Shown one piece after another: positions 9,552 to 17,530 of a stretch of DNA of 64,000 bases. This DNA comes from Candidatus Eiseniibacteriota bacterium (GTDB taxonomy: Bacteria > Orphanbacterota > Orphanbacteria > Orphanbacterales > Orphanbacteraceae): NCBI GenBank assembly GCA_024276995.1, contig JAJRWB010000031.1, positions 27,488-91,487 of the forward strand, written 5' to 3'. Below the pieces are notes generated by a model. That model did no database searches. It was not told where the DNA came from and was given only the letters and a program-made list of their open reading frames with translations. How positions within the stretch are numbered: the first letter of the stretch is position 1; each line of letters starts with the position of its first letter. The position numbers and the translations under genes are program-made.

Positions 9552-11102
9552 CTACTTCTCGATCTTGACCACCATTGCATAATCGAGCCCGAATGTTTCC
9601 TTCACCTTCTCGGCGTACGCCTTCGCTTCCGTTCGGCTGGTGAGCCTTCCGAGAATGATCCTGTGCCACGTCCCCTTCCCGGGAAGGTCGACCACCTTGA
9701 TCGTTACGGGGAAGCCGGCGTCGACATACTTCCCCGCCGCCTGGTCCGCCTCCATACCCGTGGGAAACGACTCGACGTGAACACCATAGATTCTCTGCGC
9801 CGCCGAAGAAGCGGGCGCGCCCCGACGAGGAGCGTCCTTCGCGTGCGCCTCCGGCGGGGGCGATTCTTCCGCCGCCACGGGGGAGTCCGCCGTCCGCGCA
9901 CCCCCGCCGGCGCTTTTTCCGCCGTCGACGGCCTGTTCCTCCGGCGGGGCGACGATCGGCGCGGGCGGCGTCTCTTCCGCCCGCCCGTCGGCCGGGGACG
10001 TGCTCTGCCGCGGTTCGTCCGCTGCGGCGTGATTCGTCGCGGGAGGCTCCGCCGGCGTCTCTTCCGCCGTGCCTGCGCCGCTCTCCCGAAGAACGATCTC
10101 CGTCGGCGCGCCGGGCTGTTCGAACCGCCGCTGCACCCAGAGAAAGGAGATCACCAGGCCGAGAACGACGGTCGCCGCGCCGAAAAGGAGGACGAAACGT
10201 CCGACGGGGATCGGTTTCGCGCTCTCCGCGATGGTCCTTTCCGCCGGTCGATCGGCCTCCGCCGCCGGCGCCGTCGATCCGCCGGCGGTGCGATCCGCCG
10301 CTACCGGGCGAACATCCCGCGCCGTGCCGCCGGAGACCGCCTCGTCGGCGGGGGCGACCACCGGATCCTCCACCTCCATCGCTTTCCGCACGATCTCTTC
10401 GGCGGTTTCCTCCACGGGAGGGGAAAGATCGCTCCCCTCTCCTCCCATGGTGATCTCCGCGATCCTCCCGGCGGGAAGATCGACATAGATCGGCACGGAA
10501 GGGTCGCTTCGTCTCCGGATGATCACCGTTCTGTCGGCGCTGCGCATTATCGGCGAAAGCTCGCCGTCGGCGCCGAAGAGGGGGGAGACGACGAGCACCA
10601 CCTCCGCCTGCTCCCGCAGGGTGTTGAGCACCGATTCGAAATCGGCCGCGTGAAGCACCGCCGCCGCATCGGGCGGAGGGGAACCGACACCGATAAAGCG
10701 GATCTGCTCGTCGGCGGACTTGCGGATCGTCGCCTCCACCGATGCCCCCCAGAGCACCATATCGACGAAACCCTCGTCCGGCTGGTAGGAGAACGGTTTG
10801 GCGAGGGCCGCCTCTTCGAGGCACGCGTCGACAAGAAGAGTGCTCACCGCCCGGGAGGCGAGGGCCCGCGCGAGAGCGATCGCCGCGGCGCCCGACTCTC
10901 TCCCGTTCGACGCCGAAGCGATGAAGAGAAGCCTCGGCAGGCCGCCGAGCTTCTTTAGGCGGTCGACGGCCCCCGAAAAGAACCGCTCCTCGTCGTGAGG
11001 AAGAGGGATGTCGAGCCGAACCGGATCTCCTTCCGGGGGAAGGGTAAGGGAAACACCGCCCAGATCGGTCACCGGCGCCCCTCCCGAAGCGGTTTCGCTC
11101 AT
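9552..11102 (-). CDS. Pseudo-NTPase / transmembrane / SPOR-domain protein
   Basis: 516 residues. Residues about 50-240 resemble the CpsD/ParA deviant-Walker NTPase fold (LPRLLFIASASNGRESG...STLLVDACLEEA). The phosphate-binding lysine of GKT is absent (NGRESGAA), so it is probably catalytically dead. A single transmembrane helix lies at about 302-325 (VLLFGAATVVLGLVISFLW). A Pro/Ala/Glu-rich linker leads to a C-terminal SPOR domain (about 440-516), a fold that binds denuded peptidoglycan at division sites. An inner-membrane protein tethered to septal wall is the simplest reading. It overlaps selA by ATGA and precedes smc and ftsY. Confidence 0.75.
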   Translation of the reverse strand: MSETASGGAPVTDLGGVSLTLPPEGDPVRLDIPLPHDEERFFSGAVDRLKKLGGLPRLLFIASASNGRESGAAAIALARALASRAVSTLLVDACLEEAALAKPFSYQPDEGFVDMVLWGASVEATIRKSADEQIRFIGVGSPPPDAAAVLHAADFESVLNTLREQAEVVLVVSPLFGADGELSPIMRSADRTVIIRRRSDPSVPIYVDLPAGRIAEITMGGEGSDLSPPVEETAEEIVRKAMEVEDPVVAPADEAVSGGTARDVRPVAADRTAGGSTAPAAEADRPAERTIAESAKPIPVGRFVLLFGAATVVLGLVISFLWVQRRFEQPGAPTEIVLRESGAGTAEETPAEPPATNHAAADEPRQSTSPADGRAEETPPAPIVAPPEEQAVDGGKSAGGGARTADSPVAAEESPPPEAHAKDAPRRGAPASSAAQRIYGVHVESFPTGMEADQAAGKYVDAGFPVTIKVVDLPGKGTWHRIILGRLTSRTEAKAYAEKVKETFGLDYAMVVKIEK

Positions 11103-12519
11103 CGATCTCCTCCTCGCACCGCCCGCAGAACGGCGCGGGCGACGACGGGAATATCGGCGGGAAAGAGCGTCCTCGGATCGATCAGCACACGGTCGTTCTG
11201 GAGCCGTACTACCACCGGCGGATCGTGCGAGCGCAGGTGGCGCGCGATCTGAGCGGGACGGACCGCGGCGGACGAAAGGGCGAGGAGAACCGTCGCCACG
11301 GCGGGCCGGCCGATCGCGCCGCCGCCCGCCTCGGACTCGCCCGGAGCGAATTCCACCTCCACCGCCCCATCGCCCCCCTCGAGGATTGCTTTCCGCAATG
11401 TCTCAGCATCTTCCTTTATATCGGGCAAGGGCCGGGAAAGCAAACGCAAAACGGGCACCTCCCGCAAGGCACGCGATTCATCGAGATAGGTGAGAAGAGT
11501 CGCCTCGAGGATGGCGAGAGTCACCTTTCCCGGGCGAACGGCGCGCAGAACGGGAGACGAGCGAACCTTTTCACCGCCTCCTTCCGCCCGACCACGATCC
11601 CCGCCTGGACCGACCCGAGGAGCTTATCGCCGCTCATCATCACCAGGTCGGCGCCGGCGGCGACCTCCTGCTGGACCGACCGGTCTCCCCTTCCACCGCC
11701 CTCCAGAAGGGAACCGCTCCCCACGTCGTGGAGAAGGGGGAGATGCGCTTCGGCGGCGATCGCCGCCAGCTCCGGGGCGCTCACCTGCGTGGTGAATCCC
11801 TCCTGGCGGAAATTGGAGAGGTGAACCTTGAGGAGGGCGGCGGTGTCGGACGTGATCGCCCGGCGGTAGTCCTCCGGATGGGTTCGGTTCGTGGTGCCCA
11901 CCTCGACGAGGCGGCTTCCGCTCGCCTCCATGATCTCCGGCAACCGGAAGCTCCCGCCGATCTCGATCAGCTCCCCCCGGGAGACGATCACCTCCCGGCC
12001 GCGGGCGAACGCGTGGAGCGCCGTCATCAGCGCGGCGGCGCAGTTGTTCGTCACCACCGCCGCCTCCGCCCCGGTGAGACGGACGAGAAGCCGCTCCACG
12101 TGATCGTGGCGCGAGCCCCGCTCCCCCTTCTCGAGATCGTACTCCAAGTTGGAATAGGCGGTGGCGATGTCGCGCGCACGGTCGAAAGCCTCCGGGGCGA
12201 TCGGCGACCGGCCGAGGTTCGTGTGAATCACCACGCCGGTGGCGTTGATCACTCTCCTGAGGGAAGGCCGGACGGTCGCCCCGATCCGCGCCTCCACCGC
12301 CGTTTCGTACGATTCGACCCGCCCCGCGTCGCCGCCGGGAACGATCTCCCCTTCCTCACCCGAGAGGATCGCCCGTCGTGCGGCGTCGAGGGCGCCGCGG
12401 ATCGCATCGATCACCACGCCTCTCGGATAGGCGGCGAAGAATCTCTTCATCGACGAATGTTCGAGAAACCGGTCGACCGACGGCAGTTTTTTCAGGAGTG
12501 AAGTTCGATCGTGCCCCAT
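11099..12519 (-). pseudogene. selA: L-seryl-tRNA(Sec) selenium transferase, split by a frameshift
   Basis: SelA makes selenocysteyl-tRNA from seryl-tRNA(Sec) with PLP. The upstream frame (start 12519, GGAGGAG Shine-Dalgarno) carries VINATGVVIHTNLGRSP and the PLP lysine in MMSGDKLLGSVQAG. It then runs out of homology after KRFARLP and ends at 11521. The family sequence resumes in the next frame: LRAVRPGK then VTLAILEATLLTYL, continuing to 11099. Reading PLLRAVRPGK restores the canonical P-L-x-R-A-x-R, so one base is missing near 11545, between CCG and TTCTGCGC. No slippery heptamer is visible. It may be a real disabling mutation or a sequencing error, since the promoter and the rest are intact. 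The 3' end overlaps the SPOR gene by ATGA. Confidence 0.85.
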
Positions 12520-12572
12520 GGTCTCCTCCCCGCCGGACGGCGCCGCCGCGCCGGCGGCATCACGCCCGGTCG

Positions 12573-12601
12573 AACGTAGCAAAGCACCCGGGGAGGGTCA
12601 A
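12573..12601 (-). promoter_or_regulatory. Promoter of the selA-SPOR-smc-ftsY operon
   Basis: TTGACC and TACGTT are separated by exactly 17 bp, in the gap downstream of dcd. The implied start site gives a leader of about 47 nt with a strong Shine-Dalgarno. Confidence 0.7.
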
Positions 12602-12653
12602 GCGAACGGGGGCGCCGGGAAAGGGGGATGCGCCCCGTCCGGTCGGCGCGGGA

Positions 12654-13208
12654 TCACTCCCTGGGAGGGGTGATCTCCTTTTGCGCCTGGTAGCGTCCCT
12701 TCTTATCGCGGTACGAAGTCTCGCACGGTTCGTTCCCTTCGAGGAAGAGGAGCTGCGCGATCCCTTCGCCGGCGTAGATCCGAGCCGGACGGCTCGTCGT
12801 GTTGGCGATCGAAAGAGTGGCGTACCCTTCCCACTCCGGCTCGAAGGGGGTCACATTCACGAGGATTCCGCAGCGGGCATATGTCGACTTGCCGAAACAG
12901 ATGGTGAGAACATTCCGGGGAATGCGAAAATATTCCACCGTCCGCCCGAGCACCATCGATCCGGGCGGAATGACGCAGCTGTCGCCGGTGATCTCTTCGA
13001 ACCACTCTTCCCTGTGGCGCTTCGGATCGATCACCTCGCCCGCCGGAGGGCGCCAGACCCGGAACTCGCGGGCAAGACGAAAATCGTACCCGTACGCGGA
13101 AAGGCCGTACGAGATCACCCCTTTCCCGCGGCTCCCCTCGGAGAACGGTTCGATCATCCCCTTCTCGAGGGCCATCCTGCGGATCCACCTGTCGGAAAGA
13201 ATACTCAA
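12654..13208 (-). CDS. dcd: dCTP deaminase
   Basis: 184 residues from a TTG start ([12 protein letters not shown]) preceded by GGAGAGG; the frame is open further upstream but homology is not. It deaminates dCTP to dUTP for dTTP synthesis. The trimeric dUTPase-like core shows [10 protein letters not shown]-type residues as [30 protein letters not shown] and the catalytic-loop EPEWEG. The substrate-contacting YGYDFRL lies near residue 30. The length matches the monofunctional family. It sits 28 bp downstream of the PP-loop gene. Confidence 0.95.
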   Translation of the reverse strand: MSILSDRWIRRMALEKGMIEPFSEGSRGKGVISYGLSAYGYDFRLAREFRVWRPPAGEVIDPKRHREEWFEEITGDSCVIPPGSMVLGRTVEYFRIPRNVLTICFGKSTYARCGILVNVTPFEPEWEGYATLSIANTTSRPARIYAGEGIAQLLFLEGNEPCETSYRDKKGRYQAQKEITPPRE

Positions 13209-13236
13209 AACACCTCTCCTTCTCCCGGGCGTGGTG

Positions 13237-14280
13237 TCAGGCGGTGATCGCCATGGCGAGCGCACTCTCCCTCGACATGGGAGATACGTCGATGAAACTC
13301 TCCTCCGATCCTTTCCGCACGGCCACGCGGATCGTCTCGAGGCCGCGCCCCTTTCCATAGGACGCGGTGAGCGCGGCGGCGATTTGAACCTCCTCGTCGG
13401 TCACCTTCCCGAGAAGGAGCGCCACGGGGCCGGACACACCCTCCGCCTCGAGGCGGATGCCGAGACGCCGGTGGAAGTGGAGGAATCGGCACTCCCCTTC
13501 GTCCCGCGCCACGATCACCTTCGCCCCGGGAGAGATCCGGAAATGGCGCCCCGTCTTGAGGAGAAAAATCTCCTCCCTTTCGAGCCTCTCGGCGTTCCCC
13601 CCCTCCCTGTGCTCGAACAGGTCGCCCAGGCGGGCGGCGAACACCTTATCCACCAGGGAACAGCATCCTCCCGCAGGGCTCGGGTAATCGGTCACGCCCA
13701 GTTCGCGGGCGATTCGCATCTGAACCTTTCTTCCCCGGCCCGCGATGTCGAGCAGCTTCTCACGGTCGACCCAGCCTTCCCTTTCCGGAAGCGTCGGCTC
13801 GAGCAGTTTTGCCGAGAGGGGCCTTAGAAGAAGACCGTCGAGCGCCGCGTCCTTCTCCACGAGCCTCAGAGCGCTCCTGTGCTGCGACATCGGCCGCTGA
13901 CCGAGCACCTCGCCTGTGAAGACGAACCGCGCGGAGCGCGATTCGAGCATCCCCTTCGCCAGGGAGAGCATCTTCGCCCGGCAATCGAGACAGGGGTTCA
14001 TATTCGCGCCGTAGCCGTGCTTCGGCTTCGTCAGCACATCCCAGTACTGGTCGTAGATATCCACCATCTCCACCGGCACACCGAGCTTCTCGCCCGCCTT
14101 GAGCGCGTCGTGCCGGTAGATCTCGCCGGGAGTTTTTCGGATCTTCTGCGCGTTGTCGGAAAGGCAAAAACCGGTGTTGAAGTTCACCGCGAGCACGTCG
14201 ATGCCCTGGTCCTTCATCAGCTTCACCGCAAGCGTCGAATCGAGTCCGCCCGAAAGAAGCCCGATCGCCTTCACACCCAT
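13237..14280 (-). CDS. PP-loop ATPase of the tRNA-thiolation/ThiI-MnmA-like type
   Basis: 347 residues. The N-terminal adenylation domain has the PP-loop [11 protein letters not shown] cysteine pair follows in [10 protein letters not shown], then [13 protein letters not shown], resembling MnmA/TtcA-family enzymes that thiolate or otherwise modify tRNA. A second cysteine cluster GGCCSL sits at about 225. The C-terminal half (about 240-347) is a separate domain seen in proteins often labelled tRNA methyltransferase or DUF814-like. Substrate and position in tRNA are unknown. It is co-directional with dcd and the dehydrogenase gene 17 bp upstream. Confidence 0.75.
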   Translation of the reverse strand: MGVKAIGLLSGGLDSTLAVKLMKDQGIDVLAVNFNTGFCLSDNAQKIRKTPGEIYRHDALKAGEKLGVPVEMVDIYDQYWDVLTKPKHGYGANMNPCLDCRAKMLSLAKGMLESRSARFVFTGEVLGQRPMSQHRSALRLVEKDAALDGLLLRPLSAKLLEPTLPEREGWVDREKLLDIAGRGRKVQMRIARELGVTDYPSPAGGCCSLVDKVFAARLGDLFEHREGGNAERLEREEIFLLKTGRHFRISPGAKVIVARDEGECRFLHFHRRLGIRLEAEGVSGPVALLLGKVTDEEVQIAAALTASYGKGRGLETIRVAVRKGSEESFIDVSPMSRESALAMAITA

Positions 14281-14296
14281 GTGGAAACGAGCCTCC

Positions 14297-15478
14297 TCAA
14301 AGCGCGGCGATCACCGCGTCCGCCATCTGCCGCGTCGTGGCGGCGCCCTCTTCGATCGCCTTCGCCGATCCCTTGAGACGCATCATGTCGTACGCCCTCA
14401 CCTCGCCCGCGGCGACCACCTTCGCCACGGCGTCGCGGATCCGCGACGCCCGCTCTCCGTCACCGATATGGTCGAGCATCATGCAGCAGCTCAGGATCAT
14501 GGCGATCGGGTTGACGATCGACGGATCGAGGTCGGCGTACTTCGGCGCGCTCCCGTGGGTCGGCTCGAAGATGGCGCACTTCTCGCCGAGGTTCGCGCTG
14601 CACGCGAAGCCGAGCCCGCCGACGAGACCGGCGAAACCGTCCGACACGATATCGCCGAACATGTTCCCCGCCACGATGACGCCGTATGATTCCGGGTTCT
14701 TCGTGAGCCACATCATTTGGGCATCGATATTCGTGTCCCAAAGATCGATACCGGGATAGTCGGCGGCGATCTCTTGTCCCGTTTTCAGCATCATGCCGGA
14801 CGTTTCGCGGATGACGTTCGGCTTCTCGCAGATCGTCACACTGCGATAGCCGAACTCTTTCGCGTATTCGAACGCGGCACGGACGATCCGCCGGCACGCT
14901 TCGCGGCTGAAGATCCGCGTCGACACGGCGAGATCCTCCCGCGGCACCGAGGCGAAGCTCTTCATTCTGGGGTGGGTCATGAGCGCGTCGTACACCGTCT
15001 CGTCCGGGCCTGTCCACTCGACGCCGCAGTAGAGGCCCTCGGTGTTCTGGCGGAAAATCACCGTGTCGACCGGCGGCTCCTCCACACCACCGTCCTTCGT
15101 TCTTCTCACGAAATTGAGCGGATTCCCCTTGAACGAACGGCACGGGCGGATACAGATGTCGAGATCGAAATGCTGTCGCAGCCGCACGATCGGGCTGTAA
15201 TAGACATATCCTTTATCTTTCAATGACGGGGAGAGTTCCGCCGCCGCCTTCTCCTTCGGCTTCGATGTGATGGCGCCGAACAGCGCGATCCGATGCTCCT
15301 CGAGAAGATCGATCGTCCTATCGGGAAGAGGGTTCCCCTCGTTGCGCCAGAACTCCCAGCCGATGTCGCCCTCGACGTACTCCGCCTCGAACCGGGCCGC
15401 CTCGAGCACACGAATCGCCTCGGGCAGCACGATCTTCCCGATACCGTCGCCCGGAAGGTTCACGATGGTCCGTTTCAC
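14297..15478 (-). CDS. Isocitrate/isopropylmalate dehydrogenase family enzyme
   Basis: 393 residues from a GTG start at 15478 placed 6 nt after AGGAGG; a longer open frame exists but lacks support. It is a NAD(P)-dependent beta-decarboxylating dehydrogenase: LPGDGIGK at the N terminus, substrate-binding Arg residues in PIVRLRQHFDLDICIRPCR, then NTEGLY, the metal-binding region GNMFGDIVSD and the cofactor loop EPTHGSAPKYA. Substrate choice among isocitrate, isopropylmalate, homoisocitrate and malate cannot be fixed by eye. No leu or TCA genes are nearby. Confidence 0.88.
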   Translation of the reverse strand: MKRTIVNLPGDGIGKIVLPEAIRVLEAARFEAEYVEGDIGWEFWRNEGNPLPDRTIDLLEEHRIALFGAITSKPKEKAAAELSPSLKDKGYVYYSPIVRLRQHFDLDICIRPCRSFKGNPLNFVRRTKDGGVEEPPVDTVIFRQNTEGLYCGVEWTGPDETVYDALMTHPRMKSFASVPREDLAVSTRIFSREACRRIVRAAFEYAKEFGYRSVTICEKPNVIRETSGMMLKTGQEIAADYPGIDLWDTNIDAQMMWLTKNPESYGVIVAGNMFGDIVSDGFAGLVGGLGFACSANLGEKCAIFEPTHGSAPKYADLDPSIVNPIAMILSCCMMLDHIGDGERASRIRDAVAKVVAAGEVRAYDMMRLKGSAKAIEEGAATTRQMADAVIAAL

Positions 15479-15652
15479 CAGAATCCTCCTGTTTCTCCCC
15501 CTGAAGCGCGCCCTGCCGGCCACGCGGGAATACCTAAAGATAGTCGGATGATCGCTCCGCGCCACAGTGTACCCCGCCACCGGCACGGGGGAAAGCGATC
15601 AGTTCGATCGCGGCGGCGGGGAGTGCGCGACCGGGCGAAGGGGCGTAGCTCC

Positions 15653-17425
15653 CTACCGGTCGCCGCCGAAGTCGGGCCGGTAGTCGATATGAAAGTCGAT
15701 TCCCTCGCGCATCGCCTCGCGGGCCGCATCGGCGACCTTTCCGAACCGAGGGTCGTCGGGGGCGAGGCGGGCGCACCGGTCGAAAATCTTCACCGCCTCG
15801 TCGATTTTCCCCTGGTTCGAAAGAGCCACTCCAAGATTCGAGTAGTTCTCCACCCTGTCGGGGAACGCTTCGACCAGATCCCTGAAGATCGCCTCCGCCC
15901 CGGCACAGTCGTCCGCCACGAGGAGCGCCATACCGAGAAGCTCGCGCACCCCCCTTTGTTCCGGGTAGCGGGCGAGCACCTCCTTCAGGATGCCGATCCC
16001 CTCATCGATCCTGCCCGAGTGGAGAAGCGCCCTCGCCTCGACGGCGCGGCGCACCGACACCTGGCGCTCGTCGAATTTCTTCACCTCGTCCTTCGCGTCG
16101 GGCAGATCGGCGAAGGGATCGCCCCGAGCCGGGGTGCTCGATCGATTGATATAACCGAGCGCTTCGAGCCGCTTCCGCTGTTCCTCGCCGATATCGCCGG
16201 TGACGGTCTCCACTGGCGAAATGTTCTTTTCCCGCCTGAGATGCTCTTCCAGGATCGCTTCGAGTTCCCCACCGCGGTCGCGCCGCGTATCGTAGAGATT
16301 CTTCGTCTCCCCGGGGTCGTCGGCGAGATGATACAGCTCCTTTCGCGGCGCCTCGATGAACTTCCACTCCTCGGTGCGGATCGACCGCGTGGGACTCCAG
16401 CCGTAGGCGAAGTAGCCGAGAAACGCCTCGGTGTAAACCGGCGTCGCTTCGACGACGCCTCCCCTGAGAAGGGGCGAAACGTCGGTGCCGTCGATTCCTT
16501 TCGGCGGTTCGAGCCGCACCAGCGATAGGAGCGTCGGGAAGAGATCGATCGACCGGACAAGGGCGTGCTCCACACTTCCCTGGGGAACCAATCCGGGAGC
16601 AGAGAGAATCATCGGAACATGGACCGTCGGTTCATAAACGAAAAAACCGTGCTCCGCCTCTCCATGCTGCCCGAGCGATTCGCCGTGATCGGCCACCAGG
16701 GCGATCAGCGTGTTTTCATCGAGCCCCTTCGAACGGAGCCCGGCGAGAAGCCTGCCGATTTCGTAATCGGTATATGCCACCTCCCCGGCGTAGGCGCGGT
16801 TCGGGTATCTCGTATCGTACGGCGGAGGAGGGTCGTACTTCGAATGGGGATCGAAGTAGTGGACCATCAGGAAGAATGGATCGTCCCCTCCGTCACGGAT
16901 CCATTTCCACGCGGCGCCGGTCACGTCGCTTGCGCGCCGCTGCGCGCGGTCGCCGAGGGAGACCCCCTGGCGGCGGAACTCCTCGTTATAGATTTCCAGG
17001 TGCTCGGGAAAGGCATCGTCGTAAAAGGAGAATCCCTGCGTGAGGTTTCGCTCCTTTTCGAGCACCGCGGAACCGACCACCGCGCCGGTGCGATAACCCG
17101 CCGCGCGGAACACTTCCGCCAGGGTGGTGAAGCCGTCGTCGAGGTTCGTCTGGTTGTTCCTCACCTGGTGGCGATACGGGTAGAGCGACGTGAGAATCGA
17201 GGTGATCGACGGGAGGGTGAAAGGCGCCTGGGTGAAAGCGGCGTCGAACCGGGTTCCGACCGCCGCAAGGGAATCGATGGAGGGGGTCGCGCCGAGAGTC
17301 GAACCGTAGCAACCGAGATAGTCGGCGCGCAGCGTGTCGACCACGATGAGAAGCACGTTGACCTGGCGATGGCCGCCGGTGCACGCGAAAAAAAGGGGCA
17401 ACAGGATGACGGCCGTCCGCTTCAT
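15653..17425 (-). CDS. Sulfatase-like (alkaline phosphatase superfamily) lipoprotein with TPR tail
   Basis: 590 residues. A lipoprotein signal (MKRTAVILLPLFFAC) predicts export and lipid anchoring. The hydrolase/transferase domain (about 22-400) begins with VLLIVVDTLRADYLG (metal Asp residues) and has DHGESLGQHGEAEHG. At the nucleophile position it reads FTLPSITS: Thr replaces the Cys/Ser that becomes formylglycine in true sulfatases, and the following Arg is missing. A phospho-transferase or phosphodiesterase using Thr is therefore more likely than a sulfatase. About three TPR repeats fill residues 470-580. Substrate unknown. Confidence 0.82.
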   Translation of the reverse strand: MKRTAVILLPLFFACTGGHRQVNVLLIVVDTLRADYLGCYGSTLGATPSIDSLAAVGTRFDAAFTQAPFTLPSITSILTSLYPYRHQVRNNQTNLDDGFTTLAEVFRAAGYRTGAVVGSAVLEKERNLTQGFSFYDDAFPEHLEIYNEEFRRQGVSLGDRAQRRASDVTGAAWKWIRDGGDDPFFLMVHYFDPHSKYDPPPPYDTRYPNRAYAGEVAYTDYEIGRLLAGLRSKGLDENTLIALVADHGESLGQHGEAEHGFFVYEPTVHVPMILSAPGLVPQGSVEHALVRSIDLFPTLLSLVRLEPPKGIDGTDVSPLLRGGVVEATPVYTEAFLGYFAYGWSPTRSIRTEEWKFIEAPRKELYHLADDPGETKNLYDTRRDRGGELEAILEEHLRREKNISPVETVTGDIGEEQRKRLEALGYINRSSTPARGDPFADLPDAKDEVKKFDERQVSVRRAVEARALLHSGRIDEGIGILKEVLARYPEQRGVRELLGMALLVADDCAGAEAIFRDLVEAFPDRVENYSNLGVALSNQGKIDEAVKIFDRCARLAPDDPRFGKVADAAREAMREGIDFHIDYRPDFGGDR

Positions 17426-17518
17426 GGGACCATGCTACCGTCGATCGGGCGGAATGGCCCGTAAAAACTCGAAGCGGAGCCGGCGTCCTTTCTCGACCCT
17501 CCCCGGCCCGGGACGATG

Positions 17519-17524
17519 TACAAT
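17519..17524 (+). promoter_or_regulatory. -10 box of the amidase gene, placed for a leaderless mRNA
   Basis: TACAAT (5 of 6 consensus) ends 6 nt before the ATG at 17531, putting the expected start site on or next to the start codon. There is no Shine-Dalgarno. A weak -35 (TCGACC) lies about 20 bp further upstream. Confidence 0.5.
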
Positions 17525-17530
17525 CGCCCC

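Noticed and set aside
11521-11560. Programmed frameshifting as the reason for split selA
   Set aside because: No slippery heptamer, no pseudoknot seen; a single missing base explains the sequence better.
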